Part shown: positions 16,731 to 25,619 of the stretch, one piece after another
How positions within the stretch are numbered: the first letter of the stretch is position 1
Layout: each line of letters begins with the position of its first letter
Assembly (NCBI RefSeq): GCF_015687175.1
Contig: NZ_JADPQG010000006.1
Location: 186,001-250,000 of the forward strand
DNA length: 64,000 bases
From: Reinekea sp. G2M2-21
GTDB lineage: Bacteria > Pseudomonadota > Gammaproteobacteria > Pseudomonadales > Natronospirillaceae
Direction of reading: 5' to 3'
Program-made: the position numbers and the translations under genes
Notes under the pieces: generated by a model
Databases searched by the model: none
What the model was told of the DNA's origin: nothing
What the model saw: only the letters and a program-made list of their open reading frames with translations

Positions 16731-17741
16731 ATGGCAACCCCTCTGAATCTGGACGACATCGCAAAGCTGGCGGGTGTGTCTAAAACAACTGTAAGCAGTG
16801 TCTTGAACGGCAAAGCGGACAAATACCGGATCAGTAAAGCCACCCAGGCCAAGGTCATGGCCGTTGTTGAACAGCACAATTACCAACCTAACCATTCCGC
16901 CGCTGCGTTAAGACGGGGTAAGAGCCAATCGGTCGGGTTTATCGTGCCAGACTTTGAAAACCGCAGTTACCTGCGCATTGCCTCGCGGCTGGAAAAACTG
17001 GCGCGGGCAAATGGCTATCAACTGATCATTGCCTCGTCGGATGACAAACCGAAGAGCGAGTTGCAAGCAGCACAAATGTTACTGGCGCGCGGCGTTGATG
17101 CCCTGCTGGTGTCATCGTGCCTGGACGACTTCCGCCCCTACCGGGAATTTCTGGCCGCCGGGACACCGATCATCGCGCTCGACCGCGCCATGCCAGAGGG
17201 CTTTTCCAATGTCATTAGTGATGATCGTCAGGGCGCGCGCATTCTGACACAATCGCTGGCACTGGCTGGTCTGCCGCGCGTTTGCCTGATTGGCGCCATG
17301 CGCGATCTGGAAATCAGTCAACTGCGTGAAGCGGGGTTCCACGACGCGTTAACGGAGCTCCCCTCGGTCAATTCGGAATGTTACTACGGCGACCACTTCG
17401 ACGCGGCCAGTGGCGCGGCAGCGTTTCAACAGGCCATTTCAGCGCATCAGGGTTTGCCACCCGCTATCGTCTGCACGTCGTACAGTTTACTCGAAGGGGT
17501 GATTGAAACATTACAGCGGGATTACCGCGAGGTGTTCTCCCAGCAACCGGCCCCTATTCAATTGGCGACATTCGGTAACAGCCGCCTGCTCGATTTCCTG
17601 CCGCTTCCGGTGAAGTCACTGCCGCAGCAGTATGAACAGATCGCTGAGTCGGCCTGGATGCTGGTGCAGCAAGCGGTGGAAAACCACTATCAGCCGCAGA
17701 AAATAGTCATACGCCGCAAACTGATTCAAGACCGCCGGTAA
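16731..17741 (+). CDS. fruR: LacI-family fructose operon regulator FruR (Cra-like)
   Basis: A 336-residue LacI-type regulator. The N-terminal helix-turn-helix reads LDDIAKLAGVSKTTVSSVLN (residues 6-25), followed by the hinge helix and a periplasmic-binding-protein-like effector domain ('VGFIVPDFENRSYLRIASRL' is typical of FruR/Cra). It is divergent from fruBKA over a 246-bp intergenic region holding three operator-like palindromes. By homology it represses the operon until fructose 1-phosphate binds. Whether it also has the global role of enteric Cra cannot be told. Confidence 0.92.
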   Translation: MATPLNLDDIAKLAGVSKTTVSSVLNGKADKYRISKATQAKVMAVVEQHNYQPNHSAAALRRGKSQSVGFIVPDFENRSYLRIASRLEKLARANGYQLIIASSDDKPKSELQAAQMLLARGVDALLVSSCLDDFRPYREFLAAGTPIIALDRAMPEGFSNVISDDRQGARILTQSLALAGLPRVCLIGAMRDLEISQLREAGFHDALTELPSVNSECYYGDHFDAASGAAAFQQAISAHQGLPPAIVCTSYSLLEGVIETLQRDYREVFSQQPAPIQLATFGNSRLLDFLPLPVKSLPQQYEQIAESAWMLVQQAVENHYQPQKIVIRRKLIQDRR

Positions 17742-17749
17742 CCAACCCC

Positions 17750-18487
17750 ATGACTCGGCTAAGACCTTTAATCGGCATTACCCTCGACCACGAACCGGCT
17801 GGCGGATACGCAACTACGCCCTGGTATGCGCTGCGCGAAAACTACTGTGCCGTACTTCAACGCTTGGGTGCCGACGTGATTGCGCTACCCTACCAACCTG
17901 AGCGTGCGAGCCGTTTTGCCGAGCTCTGTGATGGCTTGGTCATAACCGGCGGTGGCTTCGACATCAACCCGGCGCTGTTCACCAATGAACCGGTGCACGC
18001 CAGCGTACAACTGAAACCCGCCCGGACTCAGGCCGAAACCGAATTGTTGTCTGCCTTTCTGGCGCAAGACAAACCAGTGCTGGGCATTTGCGGTGGCGAA
18101 CAATTGATGGCGGCCCATTTGGGCGCCCGCTTGCATCAGCACATACCGGACGCAGTCGCCAACGCTTTGGAGCATGCACCAATGGGCTCCGTCGCCAATC
18201 CCGTCGGCCAGCAAGCGGCCCACCTTGTAAACATCGTGCCAAACTCCTTATTGGCGACATTGACCGGCGAAACGCAAGGCACTGTGAACAGCTCCCATCA
18301 TCAGGCGGTGAGCGAACTTTCGAATACCAGCGATTTGGTTATAAATGCCACCGCGCCAGACGGCGTGATTGAAGGCATAGAACACCCCGGTTACCGCTTT
18401 TGCCTGGGTGTACAATGGCACCCGGAATTCGAATTAACGCCGATGGATACCGCCATTTTGAGTGGATTCCTGCGCGCTTGCTGCTAA
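17750..18487 (+). CDS. Gamma-glutamyl-gamma-aminobutyrate hydrolase family protein (class I GATase-like)
   Basis: A 245-residue class I glutamine-amidotransferase-fold hydrolase of the PuuD/peptidase C26 group. The nucleophile is Cys114 in LGICGGEQ, and QWHPEF supplies His224 and Glu226. PuuD removes the gamma-glutamyl group from gamma-Glu-GABA in putrescine breakdown, but relatives cut other gamma-glutamyl amides. It starts 8 bp after fruR, so read-through is likely, yet there is no obvious functional link to fructose. Its last four bases overlap the end of the convergent M19 dipeptidase gene; a peptide/amide-scavenging pair is possible. Confidence 0.85.
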   Translation: MTRLRPLIGITLDHEPAGGYATTPWYALRENYCAVLQRLGADVIALPYQPERASRFAELCDGLVITGGGFDINPALFTNEPVHASVQLKPARTQAETELLSAFLAQDKPVLGICGGEQLMAAHLGARLHQHIPDAVANALEHAPMGSVANPVGQQAAHLVNIVPNSLLATLTGETQGTVNSSHHQAVSELSNTSDLVINATAPDGVIEGIEHPGYRFCLGVQWHPEFELTPMDTAILSGFLRACC

Positions 18488-19452
18488 CGCCAGCATTGTT
18501 GCGCCACCCGGAAAAAGTTCCCGCCTAAGATGGCGGCACAATCTTCTTGCGAATACGCACGCTGCTTTAATTCCGTCATTAACGACGTCAATTGGGTTGG
18601 CGCACAGGCCTCAATATCACCCAATCCGGTAAAATAACCGGCGGTTTTCGGCCACCAATAAGTGCGATCCAACCCTTCAGGCCCTTCCGGCCGTTCTGCC
18701 GGATACATGTAGTCCAAACCGATACCGATATGCGCAACGCCGACCCGGTCACGCAGATAATCAATCTGGTCGGCCAACAATGCAGCCGTCACCTCCGGCA
18801 CCCCATAAAACCGATTGATGCCCGATAAGCCGATTACACCACCGGTGGCTGCGCACGCATCAATCTGTGCATCGGAAACACAGCGGCCGTGGTCATGTAG
18901 GGCTTTGATATTGGTGTGGCTGAAACACACCGGCGTGCTGGCAATGCGCATCATGTCCAGGGTGCTTGGTTCACTCATGTGAGAGCCGTCGAGCATGATA
19001 CCGGCGTCTTCAAGCGCCAATACCACTTCGCACCCCAACGCCGTTAAACCCTGCGGCGAATCGTGGCAGCCACCGGCAATGCTGTTATTACGGTTGTAAG
19101 CTAGGTGCATTTGCCGCACGCCCAAGCGTTGAAACTGCATCACCATCTCGGGGCGGTTCTGCAGCATGATCGCCCCCTCCAGGTCGAACGCAACGGCCAG
19201 CTTGCCCTGTTCTGCCGCACGCGGAATATCGTCAACCGTTTCCGCAAAACACAACAAAGGGTGCTGTTCAATCTGATGCCGGAAATGCGCGATAAACCGC
19301 AAAATATCCGCCACCGGATTAAAATCCATACCCACATTCACGCTGACAAAATCCACACCGGCCTGTTGATGCAGCAGCAACGCCGCCACATTGGTATCAT
19401 CCAGTAAAGGTAAACAGGTGTGCGCGTCCCACACCAGGCATTGATCGATCAT
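18484..19452 (-). CDS. Peptidase M19 (membrane/renal dipeptidase family), altered metal motif
   Basis: A 322-residue TIM-barrel metallodipeptidase. Motifs visible are FDLEGA (bridging Glu), DGSHMS, CFSHTN and GIGLDYMY, all typical of M19 enzymes, which hydrolyse dipeptides including D-residue and beta-lactam-like substrates with two zinc ions. The N-terminal metal motif, normally H-x-D, here reads H11-T-C13, so the aspartate ligand is replaced by cysteine. Either zinc binding is altered or the substrate is unusual. No signal peptide is seen, so it is likely cytoplasmic. It is convergent with the gamma-glutamyl hydrolase gene. Confidence 0.85.
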   Translation of the reverse strand: MIDQCLVWDAHTCLPLLDDTNVAALLLHQQAGVDFVSVNVGMDFNPVADILRFIAHFRHQIEQHPLLCFAETVDDIPRAAEQGKLAVAFDLEGAIMLQNRPEMVMQFQRLGVRQMHLAYNRNNSIAGGCHDSPQGLTALGCEVVLALEDAGIMLDGSHMSEPSTLDMMRIASTPVCFSHTNIKALHDHGRCVSDAQIDACAATGGVIGLSGINRFYGVPEVTAALLADQIDYLRDRVGVAHIGIGLDYMYPAERPEGPEGLDRTYWWPKTAGYFTGLGDIEACAPTQLTSLMTELKQRAYSQEDCAAILGGNFFRVAQQCWR

Positions 19453-19615
19453 ATTGGGTTTCTCACGTCAGCAAGCCATCGATTGCATTTTCAGCCTAAC
19501 CCAATGAGTATTGAAGCTCGTTTCACAGCCGTCAATGGCATACCATGCTTCTACCGATATTCACTTGCGCCGACAAGCGCGTTTCGATAGTCCCAATTAA
19601 AAAGGAGATGGCAAT

Positions 19616-20089
19616 ATGGAATATTGGAAATTCATTCGACAAAAGGTCGGTGCTGCCCGGGTAATTATTCCCGGTGTCGATGTCGCCATTGTCGAAAACA
19701 ATAAACTGCTTCTGGTTCAGAGTCAGGACAATAGCCATTGGTTTTTACCCGGTGGTCTGCAGGAATTAGGCGAGACTGTTTTCGATACCGGCGAACGAGA
19801 AGTTAAGGAAGAACTGGGTATAAATATTAAGGCAACCCAATTGGTATCTGTGTATTCCGGACCCAATTGGGTTCGGCGCTACGCCAATGGCGATGAACTG
19901 CAATCACTTACTTTTTTAGTCCGCGCCGATCACAGTGCCGCCGCCAATGACACAATCGTGATCGACCCCGCGGAAATCATGAACGTCGGCTGGTTTGCAT
20001 TGGACGATTTACCCACTAACATGCACGACTATGCACTTGCCATGACCAAAGACATTCAACAGTTTCGCGGCGAAACCTTCATGCGTTAA
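19616..20089 (+). CDS. NUDIX hydrolase
   Basis: A 157-residue protein with a complete Nudix box from Gly47 to Ile69 (G-x5-E-x7-REVKEELGI), the Mg2+-binding catalytic motif for hydrolysing nucleoside diphosphates linked to another group. Substrate is unknown. A GGAG ribosome site lies eight bases before the ATG. A LysE-family exporter gene follows after 22 bp on the same strand, so they are probably co-transcribed. Confidence 0.92.
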   Translation: MEYWKFIRQKVGAARVIIPGVDVAIVENNKLLLVQSQDNSHWFLPGGLQELGETVFDTGEREVKEELGINIKATQLVSVYSGPNWVRRYANGDELQSLTFLVRADHSAAANDTIVIDPAEIMNVGWFALDDLPTNMHDYALAMTKDIQQFRGETFMR

Positions 20090-20111
20090 GCCATAAAAAG
20101 GAACACAAAAC

Positions 20112-20726
20112 ATGTTTAGTACCGAATTTTTATTGACGTCGTTGGTAGTGGTTCTCATACCCGGCACTGGTGTTTTATACACGCTGTCTACAGGTTTGTT
20201 TATCAGCGCACGCGCCAGCCTTGCCGCTGCATTGGGTTGTACGCTGGGTATCGTCCCTTCGCTGTTAGCCAGCGTCTTTGGTCTGGCTGTACTTTTCCAC
20301 ACCAGTGCACTGGCGTTCCAGTTATTAAAATACGCAGGCGTTGTGTATTTGCTGTATCTGGCGTGGCAAACCTGGAAACACAGCGGCGCGTTGTCTGTCT
20401 CTGCGCAGGCCGAGCAACAAGGGCTGTTCAGTGTCGCGTTCAAAGGCTTTCTGATAAACATACTCAACCCCAAGCTGACACTCTTCTTTTTGGCCTTTCT
20501 GCCCCAGTTCCTGACGAACGACACCGCTTTAGCCACCCAGCAAATGCTTAACCTTGGCATGGTGTTTATGCTGATGACATTTGTCGTGTTTGTACTGTAC
20601 GGCTTGCTCGCCAACACATTCCGCACGTATGTGATTCAGTCACCGATGGTCAGCCAACGTATGCAACAAGTCTTCGCCGGCTGTTTCGCCTCGTTAGCCG
20701 CCAAACTGGCTTTGACGGATCGTTAA
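20112..20726 (+). CDS. LysE/RhtB family amino-acid exporter
   Basis: A 204-residue protein with about six hydrophobic helices. The N-terminal PGTGVLYTLSTGL and the 'GFLINILNPKLTLFFLAFLP' loop-helix are signatures of the LysE superfamily (here the RhtB branch), which exports amino acids such as threonine, homoserine or leucine from the cytoplasm. The substrate is not predictable. It follows the Nudix gene closely and has AAGGA before its ATG. A weak hairpin GGGCTG/CAGCCC lies about 20 bp after the stop. Confidence 0.88.
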   Translation: MFSTEFLLTSLVVVLIPGTGVLYTLSTGLFISARASLAAALGCTLGIVPSLLASVFGLAVLFHTSALAFQLLKYAGVVYLLYLAWQTWKHSGALSVSAQAEQQGLFSVAFKGFLINILNPKLTLFFLAFLPQFLTNDTALATQQMLNLGMVFMLMTFVVFVLYGLLANTFRTYVIQSPMVSQRMQQVFAGCFASLAAKLALTDR

Positions 20727-20988
20727 CCCTTTATCTATTAAGGTGGGCTGACGCAAGCGACAGCCCCGTTTGCAACAAGCGAATGTGCCGTGAGCCCTAC
20801 TTGGTTCGCATGTTCCATTCGTGAAGAAGGCCAAACGGTTCTTTATTCCAAAGCTGAACTACAGAAAAACCGGAAAAAGCAAAACGATCTAACTCGTTTA
20901 CCTTGCCGAGTGCGTGCTCCACCCCAATTAAATTATTCAGGTAATCACACCCTTAAATTTCGCTCACCGAACCGCTTTTGGAGAGATT

Positions 20989-21942
20989 ATGGAATTTAAA
21001 GACTATTACAAAATTTTAGGCGTTAAACCCGATGCCGACGCGAAGACCATTAAAACGGCTTACCGAAAACTGGCGCAAAAATATCACCCGGACATGAACC
21101 CGGATAAGGCCGCCGAAGCAAAATTCAGGGACATCGCCGAAGCGTATCAGGTGCTGAAAAACGAGCAGCGCCGCGCCGAGTTTGACGAACTGCGCCAATA
21201 CGGCAGCCGCACATCGGGAGATTTCAGGCCACCGCCTGGCTGGCAGGGTGCACGCGATTTTCAGTTTTCACAGGAAGGCTCATCAGCCGACTTTTCGGAT
21301 TTTTTCAATTCTATTTTTGGCAATCAAGGAGGCTTCTCACAGGCTGAATTTCGTCAGGCGTCGAATGAACGGCGAGGTCAGGATGTTGAAATTGAGCTGC
21401 CTGTTTTTTTGGAAGAAACGTTAAGCGCGTTTCAGAAAACAGTGGAATACACGCTGCAGGTGCGTGAAAACGGTCAGGTAAAACCGCTGAAAAAACACCT
21501 GAACGTGAAAATCCCGCAAGGTGTCAGCGAAGGGCAGCGTATTCGCCTCGCCGGTCAGGGAGCACCGGGCATGAACAACGGTGCCCCGGGCGACCTTTAC
21601 CTGCATATCCGGTTGGTACCGCATCCTCTGTTTGACGTCAGTGGTCACAACATTTTAATTACCGTGCCGCTGGCGCCATGGGAAGCAGCCCTGGGGACCA
21701 AGGTCACCGTGCCAACGCTGAATGGCAAAGTGAACCTGACCATTCCGGCCGGCACCCAAACCGGTAAAAAATTCCGCATGAAAGGCAAAGGCTTAACATC
21801 GTCCACGGTGACCGGTGACCTGATCGCCATCGCCAAAGTCGTGATGCCTGCCAAACCCAATGCCCAGAGTGCGGAACATTGGCGGGCACTGGCGGCCAGT
21901 GAAAGCTTCAATCCACGCCGGGAATGGGAGGTGTCGTCATGA
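20989..21942 (+). CDS. cbpA: DnaJ-class co-chaperone CbpA
   Basis: A 317-residue J-domain protein. The J domain (1-70) has the HPD motif at 33-35 needed to stimulate DnaK ATPase; a Gly/Phe-rich linker (about 75-125) and two C-terminal substrate-binding beta domains follow, without the zinc finger of DnaJ itself, which fits CbpA. E. coli CbpA also binds curved DNA. GGAGAG precedes the ATG. The stop codon overlaps the start of cbpM (ATGA), giving the usual chaperone-modulator pair. Confidence 0.94.
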   Translation: MEFKDYYKILGVKPDADAKTIKTAYRKLAQKYHPDMNPDKAAEAKFRDIAEAYQVLKNEQRRAEFDELRQYGSRTSGDFRPPPGWQGARDFQFSQEGSSADFSDFFNSIFGNQGGFSQAEFRQASNERRGQDVEIELPVFLEETLSAFQKTVEYTLQVRENGQVKPLKKHLNVKIPQGVSEGQRIRLAGQGAPGMNNGAPGDLYLHIRLVPHPLFDVSGHNILITVPLAPWEAALGTKVTVPTLNGKVNLTIPAGTQTGKKFRMKGKGLTSSTVTGDLIAIAKVVMPAKPNAQSAEHWRALAASESFNPRREWEVSS

Positions 21943-22247
21943 CTGAACATGTCAACAGCATCACCTTGACCGACCTTTGCCGGATCGAAGGTATTCGCCG
22001 CGACGCGGTCACCGCGATTGTGGAATACGGTATCGTCAAACCACAGGGTAACGTCACGCAGGAATGGTTATTTGAGTCGGGCAGCGTGTACTGGATTAAA
22101 AAAGCAACGCGGCTGCAGATGGATCTGGAATTGGACTGGCTCGCCGTGGCAATGGTGATTGACCTGCTGAAACAGAAAGACGCGCTGGAAGCGGAAAATC
22201 AACGCATCAACCGATTATTGCAGCGGTTTATGAATGACATGGAATGA
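21939..22247 (+). CDS. cbpM: Chaperone modulator CbpM
   Basis: A 102-residue MerR-like helical protein; the ATG at 21939 is chosen because it overlaps the cbpA stop and has GGGAGG upstream. CbpM binds the J domain of CbpA and blocks its action on DnaK. The sequence has the 'TLTDLCRIEGI...LVEYGIV'-type start of the family (here TAIVEYGIVKPQG) and ends in a coiled-coil-like helix. Confidence 0.9.
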   Translation: MTEHVNSITLTDLCRIEGIRRDAVTAIVEYGIVKPQGNVTQEWLFESGSVYWIKKATRLQMDLELDWLAVAMVIDLLKQKDALEAENQRINRLLQRFMNDME

Positions 22248-22300
22248 AGCGTGCCGTTCTGAACAACTATTCTGAACAAAAGAAGAACAAAAGGTGCGCG

Positions 22301-22330
22301 AACGGCGGGAATTTTTTTCCGCCGAGTTCA
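22301..22330. terminator. Hairpin between convergent cbpM and M15 peptidase genes
   Basis: GGCGG (22304-22308) pairs with CCGCC (22319-22323), extendable by GAAC/GTTC with a small bulge. The T-rich run lies in the loop rather than after the stem, so terminator function is uncertain. Confidence 0.4.
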
Positions 22331-22342
22331 AAAACATTCCGC

Positions 22343-22798
22343 TTAAACGTTCAGTAGCTCATAGTGCGGTCCGTCTATAAACGCGCGTTTGCCCAGACGT
22401 TTTCGTTTGGCGACGTAATCGGCCACCAAGTCTTCAGGGGCGTCGGTCGATGCGGTGAACGGAATATCCCAGCTGCCCCCCCAGCGCAGCGACACATCGA
22501 GCTCTTGTGCGGCAAACCGCACCGCTTCGGCAATCTGATAGATCGGCACCCATTCCCAACGCAGCTTACCGTTGATATACGGTACCAGGTCAACCGCTAA
22601 CCCGTCTATATGCTTTGAATTCAACGTGGTACTGGCGCCTTTCTTGACCAGCTCTTTCTGTTCTTCGAGTGTCCGCAAGCCATCGTGCACGGAGAAGTCG
22701 ACCGAGGTGAGTTCAATCGCTCGTTTGACGACCGCGACGAGCGAATCATCCACGCCGCGCAATTCCTGAAGAGATTTCTTACCCAATACGTATGCCAT
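22343..22798 (-). CDS. M15-family peptidoglycan peptidase (endolysin-like)
   Basis: A 151-residue zinc peptidase of the M15/VanY fold, similar to phage L-alanyl-D-glutamate endopeptidases. Metal-binding motifs are SKHIDGLAVD (His63, Asp70) and DGPHYE (His145). There is no signal peptide, which fits a phage-derived lysin needing a holin or a cytoplasmic/relic role. No other phage genes lie nearby, so it seems to be an orphan. AAGGAG lies eight bases before the ATG. Confidence 0.88.
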   Translation of the reverse strand: MAYVLGKKSLQELRGVDDSLVAVVKRAIELTSVDFSVHDGLRTLEEQKELVKKGASTTLNSKHIDGLAVDLVPYINGKLRWEWVPIYQIAEAVRFAAQELDVSLRWGGSWDIPFTASTDAPEDLVADYVAKRKRLGKRAFIDGPHYELLNV

Positions 22799-22924
22799 GT
22801 GGTGCTCCTTCAGTGGGTTACTGCTTCATTTCCAATCCGCCGCAACAACGCAACCACTCATATGCATACGAGACTGAATTCACCGTAATGTACGAATGGG
22901 CATAGCGCAAGAATTCCTGCCCAC

Positions 22925-22948
22925 AAAAAAGCCCGGTGATTACCGGGC
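22925..22948 (-). terminator. Terminator of the chitinase gene
   Basis: On the minus strand GCCCGGT pairs perfectly with ACCGGGC around a 4-base loop, followed by TTTTTT. It lies about 35 bp past the chitinase stop. Confidence 0.92.
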
Positions 22949-22980
22949 AAAACTCCTGACCATGAATGACTCAGAGGCAG

Positions 22981-24588
22981 TTACAAACGTGTTATTCGAA
23001 TCCAATTCAGGTTCCAACCGCCCTGCTGGGCAAACACACCCAAGCTGTAAGTACCGGCGTTTACGTGCACGGTATGCGCAACGGTCGTCCATTGCTGCCA
23101 GCCACCTGTGGCGGGAACGCTGCGCTGCCCTAATTGAATGGCACCGGCGTTTAAATCCAGTGACAACTGCGAACCATTGATGCTGGCGACCCGGTATTCG
23201 ACCTTGTAGTCGCCAGTTACCGGAAAGTTTATATTGGCATAGGCCATCCAATCGCCTGCGTCGATCCAACCGACGTTCTGGCCGCCACCGGTATCAGTGG
23301 TATTTTCCAACTGCACACCACTCATGTTGCTGTACGTTTCGGCCTGAATAACCACGGGGTCGGTTCCCGGCGTTGAACTTTCACAACGGGACGCCGGTAC
23401 GGGTTCCCAGAAATAGGTGCTGATGGTCGGCGTATACCCGGGATTGTCGTATTCGGCGACGTAATAACCGCCTTCAAAACTGACCAGATCACCAGCCACG
23501 TAATACTGCCCCGCCACCCAAGCCGGGCACTGAACCGGATCGGTAGGGTCCGTCGGCGAACCTCCGATCACATCGTGAATGGCCGACAATAAACTGTTGC
23601 TGCCCTGGGCGTCGTGTGACATTTCCCAGATCATCACACCACTGCCCTGCGCCAGCGCCAATTCGGTTTTGCTTTTTATGGTGGGAATGCCGTTATACGT
23701 GATATAGCTGCAACCAGCGCAGGCGGTTCCGATAACATCACCTTGTGCAGCACCGGCACCAAACTGATTCACGATGTCGGCAAAGCTATAGTCACTGGCG
23801 TAGCTGCCAAAACCGTAACCGTAAAATGGCACGCCCAAGACCAGCTTGTCTTTACTGAGACCACGGCTTTGCCAGGTTTGAATATGGGACACCGCTTGTT
23901 GATAGGTAGAATGCTCTACGCCGGGCGTTCCCCAACTTGGGCCAATGGCGTCGTAACTCATCAGCGTGACAAAATCGAAATAAGGCAACGACGAAGTCGG
24001 TACCATTCCGCCGACGTACGTTGCCGTGGCCGCCGTCACCAACTTATTGGCGGGTAAGGCATTACGCAGCGCCTGGATAAACGGGGTATAATGGCCGTTG
24101 TTGTCGATACTGGTTAACAACGCGCCTTCTATATCGACATCGATACCGTCCAGATTATGCTGGGCGACAAAATCCGCCAAACGGCTGACCACCAACGCTC
24201 GGGAATTTGCCAACAGATTTTGCCAATCCCCGGAACACGCAGGAATAACACCACCGCCCAAAGACGCAAGCACCTTAACGCCGGCGTTATGCGCTTTCTG
24301 AACCACGTAACCGATGTCCGCGGCGGACAAGCCACTCATACAGGTGGGTGTCGAACCGTTCGCAAAAACACCCGCGGCATTCGGGTTCAGAAAACTCAAA
24401 TTGATGTGCGTGAGTTTGGAGAGATCCGTCGCATCGGTGATGGCAACCACGTTTTTATACGCTGGGATATACCCCACGACTTTTGTGTCCGCCAGCGATG
24501 TCTGCGCACCGAACAGGGATGCCATCACCAAACCTAACCCGAGCGACTGCCGCACCCGGGTGACAACGGAATTTCGATTTAACTTCAT
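22981..24588 (-). CDS. Secreted chitinase: GH18 - CBM5/12 - CBM6
   Basis: About 535 residues from the ATG at 24588 (GAGGAG upstream; the longer reading frame adds a non-signal-like N-terminus). A signal peptide ends near residue 33. The GH18 domain (about 34-340) has the catalytic motif DGIDVDIEG (147-155) with Glu154 as acid and a SYDAIGPSW loop. A CBM5/12 chitin-binding module (about 353-402, 'CPAW...GQYYVAGDLVS...YFWEPV') follows, then a C-terminal CBM6 (about 411-535, 'VIQAETYSNMSGVQLE' to 'WNLNWIRI'). The enzyme should cleave beta-1,4-GlcNAc polymers outside the cell; a CBM6 on a chitinase is less common and may widen substrate binding. Confidence 0.94.
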   Translation of the reverse strand: MKLNRNSVVTRVRQSLGLGLVMASLFGAQTSLADTKVVGYIPAYKNVVAITDATDLSKLTHINLSFLNPNAAGVFANGSTPTCMSGLSAADIGYVVQKAHNAGVKVLASLGGGVIPACSGDWQNLLANSRALVVSRLADFVAQHNLDGIDVDIEGALLTSIDNNGHYTPFIQALRNALPANKLVTAATATYVGGMVPTSSLPYFDFVTLMSYDAIGPSWGTPGVEHSTYQQAVSHIQTWQSRGLSKDKLVLGVPFYGYGFGSYASDYSFADIVNQFGAGAAQGDVIGTACAGCSYITYNGIPTIKSKTELALAQGSGVMIWEMSHDAQGSNSLLSAIHDVIGGSPTDPTDPVQCPAWVAGQYYVAGDLVSFEGGYYVAEYDNPGYTPTISTYFWEPVPASRCESSTPGTDPVVIQAETYSNMSGVQLENTTDTGGGQNVGWIDAGDWMAYANINFPVTGDYKVEYRVASINGSQLSLDLNAGAIQLGQRSVPATGGWQQWTTVAHTVHVNAGTYSLGVFAQQGGWNLNWIRITRL

Positions 24589-24931
24589 AAACTGGGACTC
24601 CTCATTTTTATTGTTTTTATCCGTGCGAACCCTGGCCATTTGGCTTGCCAGTACATCCTGTCTGCAGCAGACCATTCTTTTCGCGAACATTCTTTATCAA
24701 CCACCGGCACATAACCGACAGCAAAATGTAAGCGATTACATTCTTAAGCCTGAGCATCTTTACTGAGGAAGGGCATGACACGCAAACGCTGTTGCTGTAA
24801 TTGCGACGTACATCTATAAAAAGTGAACGATTGGATTCAAACCAAAACACCAATGCAAGAAGATTGGACAGACACCGAATACCCAATCGCTTTGACAAGC
24901 CAGACTTAGAGCAGAGAGATTTGGAAACCCG
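24589..24931. other. Intergenic region upstream of the chitinase gene
   Basis: No protein gene is supported in these 340 bp. They contain the chitinase promoter, although no clear -35/-10 pair or operator could be assigned, and the downstream flank of the oxygenase gene. Confidence 0.5.
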
Positions 24932-25285
24932 TTACGCGCCTCGGACCCAACCGATACTCAGCAGGTACCGATTACCGGAGATCACTTTGGTGACAGAATG
25001 TTCACACACATCTGGTCTGAAAAACTTAATTCGGCGATTACTATAAATAGGCGACGAACAAATAAACTCACCACCTGATTTCGCTTTTTTCAAAATAACA
25101 TTGAGCCGATAGTGTCTACCGCTGTCGACCTTATCGGTATGCGGTGGCACCTCACACCCTTCGGGAAATTTCAGCAAATACACATCAAATTTAATAGGCC
25201 ATATTGCCCCCACCAACAACATTTTCTCATAGCCTGTTTTCTGTCGGCCTTTTTGCCACTTGAATAGTTGACGTAGGATGCTCAT
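24932..25285 (-). CDS. Small 2-oxoglutarate/Fe(II)-dependent oxygenase-like protein
   Basis: A 117-residue protein with a complete double-stranded beta-helix iron site: H49-T-D51, distal His96 (in EHSVTKV) and Arg106 (in NRYLLSIGW), placed as in 2OG-Fe(II) oxygenases where the Arg binds 2-oxoglutarate. 'VPPHTD' and 'RLNVILKKAKSGGEF' are typical of the prolyl-hydroxylase-like branch. The protein is shorter than most family members, close to a minimal core. Substrate is unknown. The ribosome site is weak (GAAGA). It is followed on the same strand by the chitinase gene after 340 bp. Confidence 0.8.
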   Translation of the reverse strand: MSILRQLFKWQKGRQKTGYEKMLLVGAIWPIKFDVYLLKFPEGCEVPPHTDKVDSGRHYRLNVILKKAKSGGEFICSSPIYSNRRIKFFRPDVCEHSVTKVISGNRYLLSIGWVRGA

Positions 25286-25349
25286 TGTATCTTCAAAACC
25301 CTTGCACTTTTTAACGACTCAACGCGACAGCTCAAGCTCACACATTGCG

Positions 25350-25619
25350 TTAAGGCACCTCTGAATAATTGCTATCTACCTCAGCGGGTGAAGAAATGCG
25401 CAAAATTCGAGGCAAGTTCTGCAGGCAATATTCATTATCTTGGCAAAGAACTTAACAACGAAATTTGTCATTTCAGCCCCGCCCTCCGGGTCCTCCAGAT
25501 CCATGGCTGAGCTTTGTTGTGTGTTTTGAAAAGGACTCGCCATTCCCTGCAACACACGCCTCGCCCATCCTTCGATCTGATAGGACTGAGGTGATTTGAA
25601 TTAATCAGAGCTGCCTTAA
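25350..25619. mobile_element. Complete MITE-like element (copy 4) with 19-bp terminal inverted repeats
   Basis: The left end TTAAGGCACCTCTGAATAA and the reverse complement of the right end TTAAGGCAGCTCTGATTAA match at 17 of 19 positions. The 270-bp element contains no transposase. The outer TTAA may be a target duplication or part of the repeat. The sequence CTCTGAATAA at the end recalls IS5-group termini, but no parent insertion sequence is in the window. Three partial or deleted relatives are at 6695, 8704 and 9655. Confidence 0.8.

Noticed and set aside
22343-22798. Prophage remnant
   Set aside because: Only one lysin-like gene; no integrase, capsid, tail or att-like repeats nearby.
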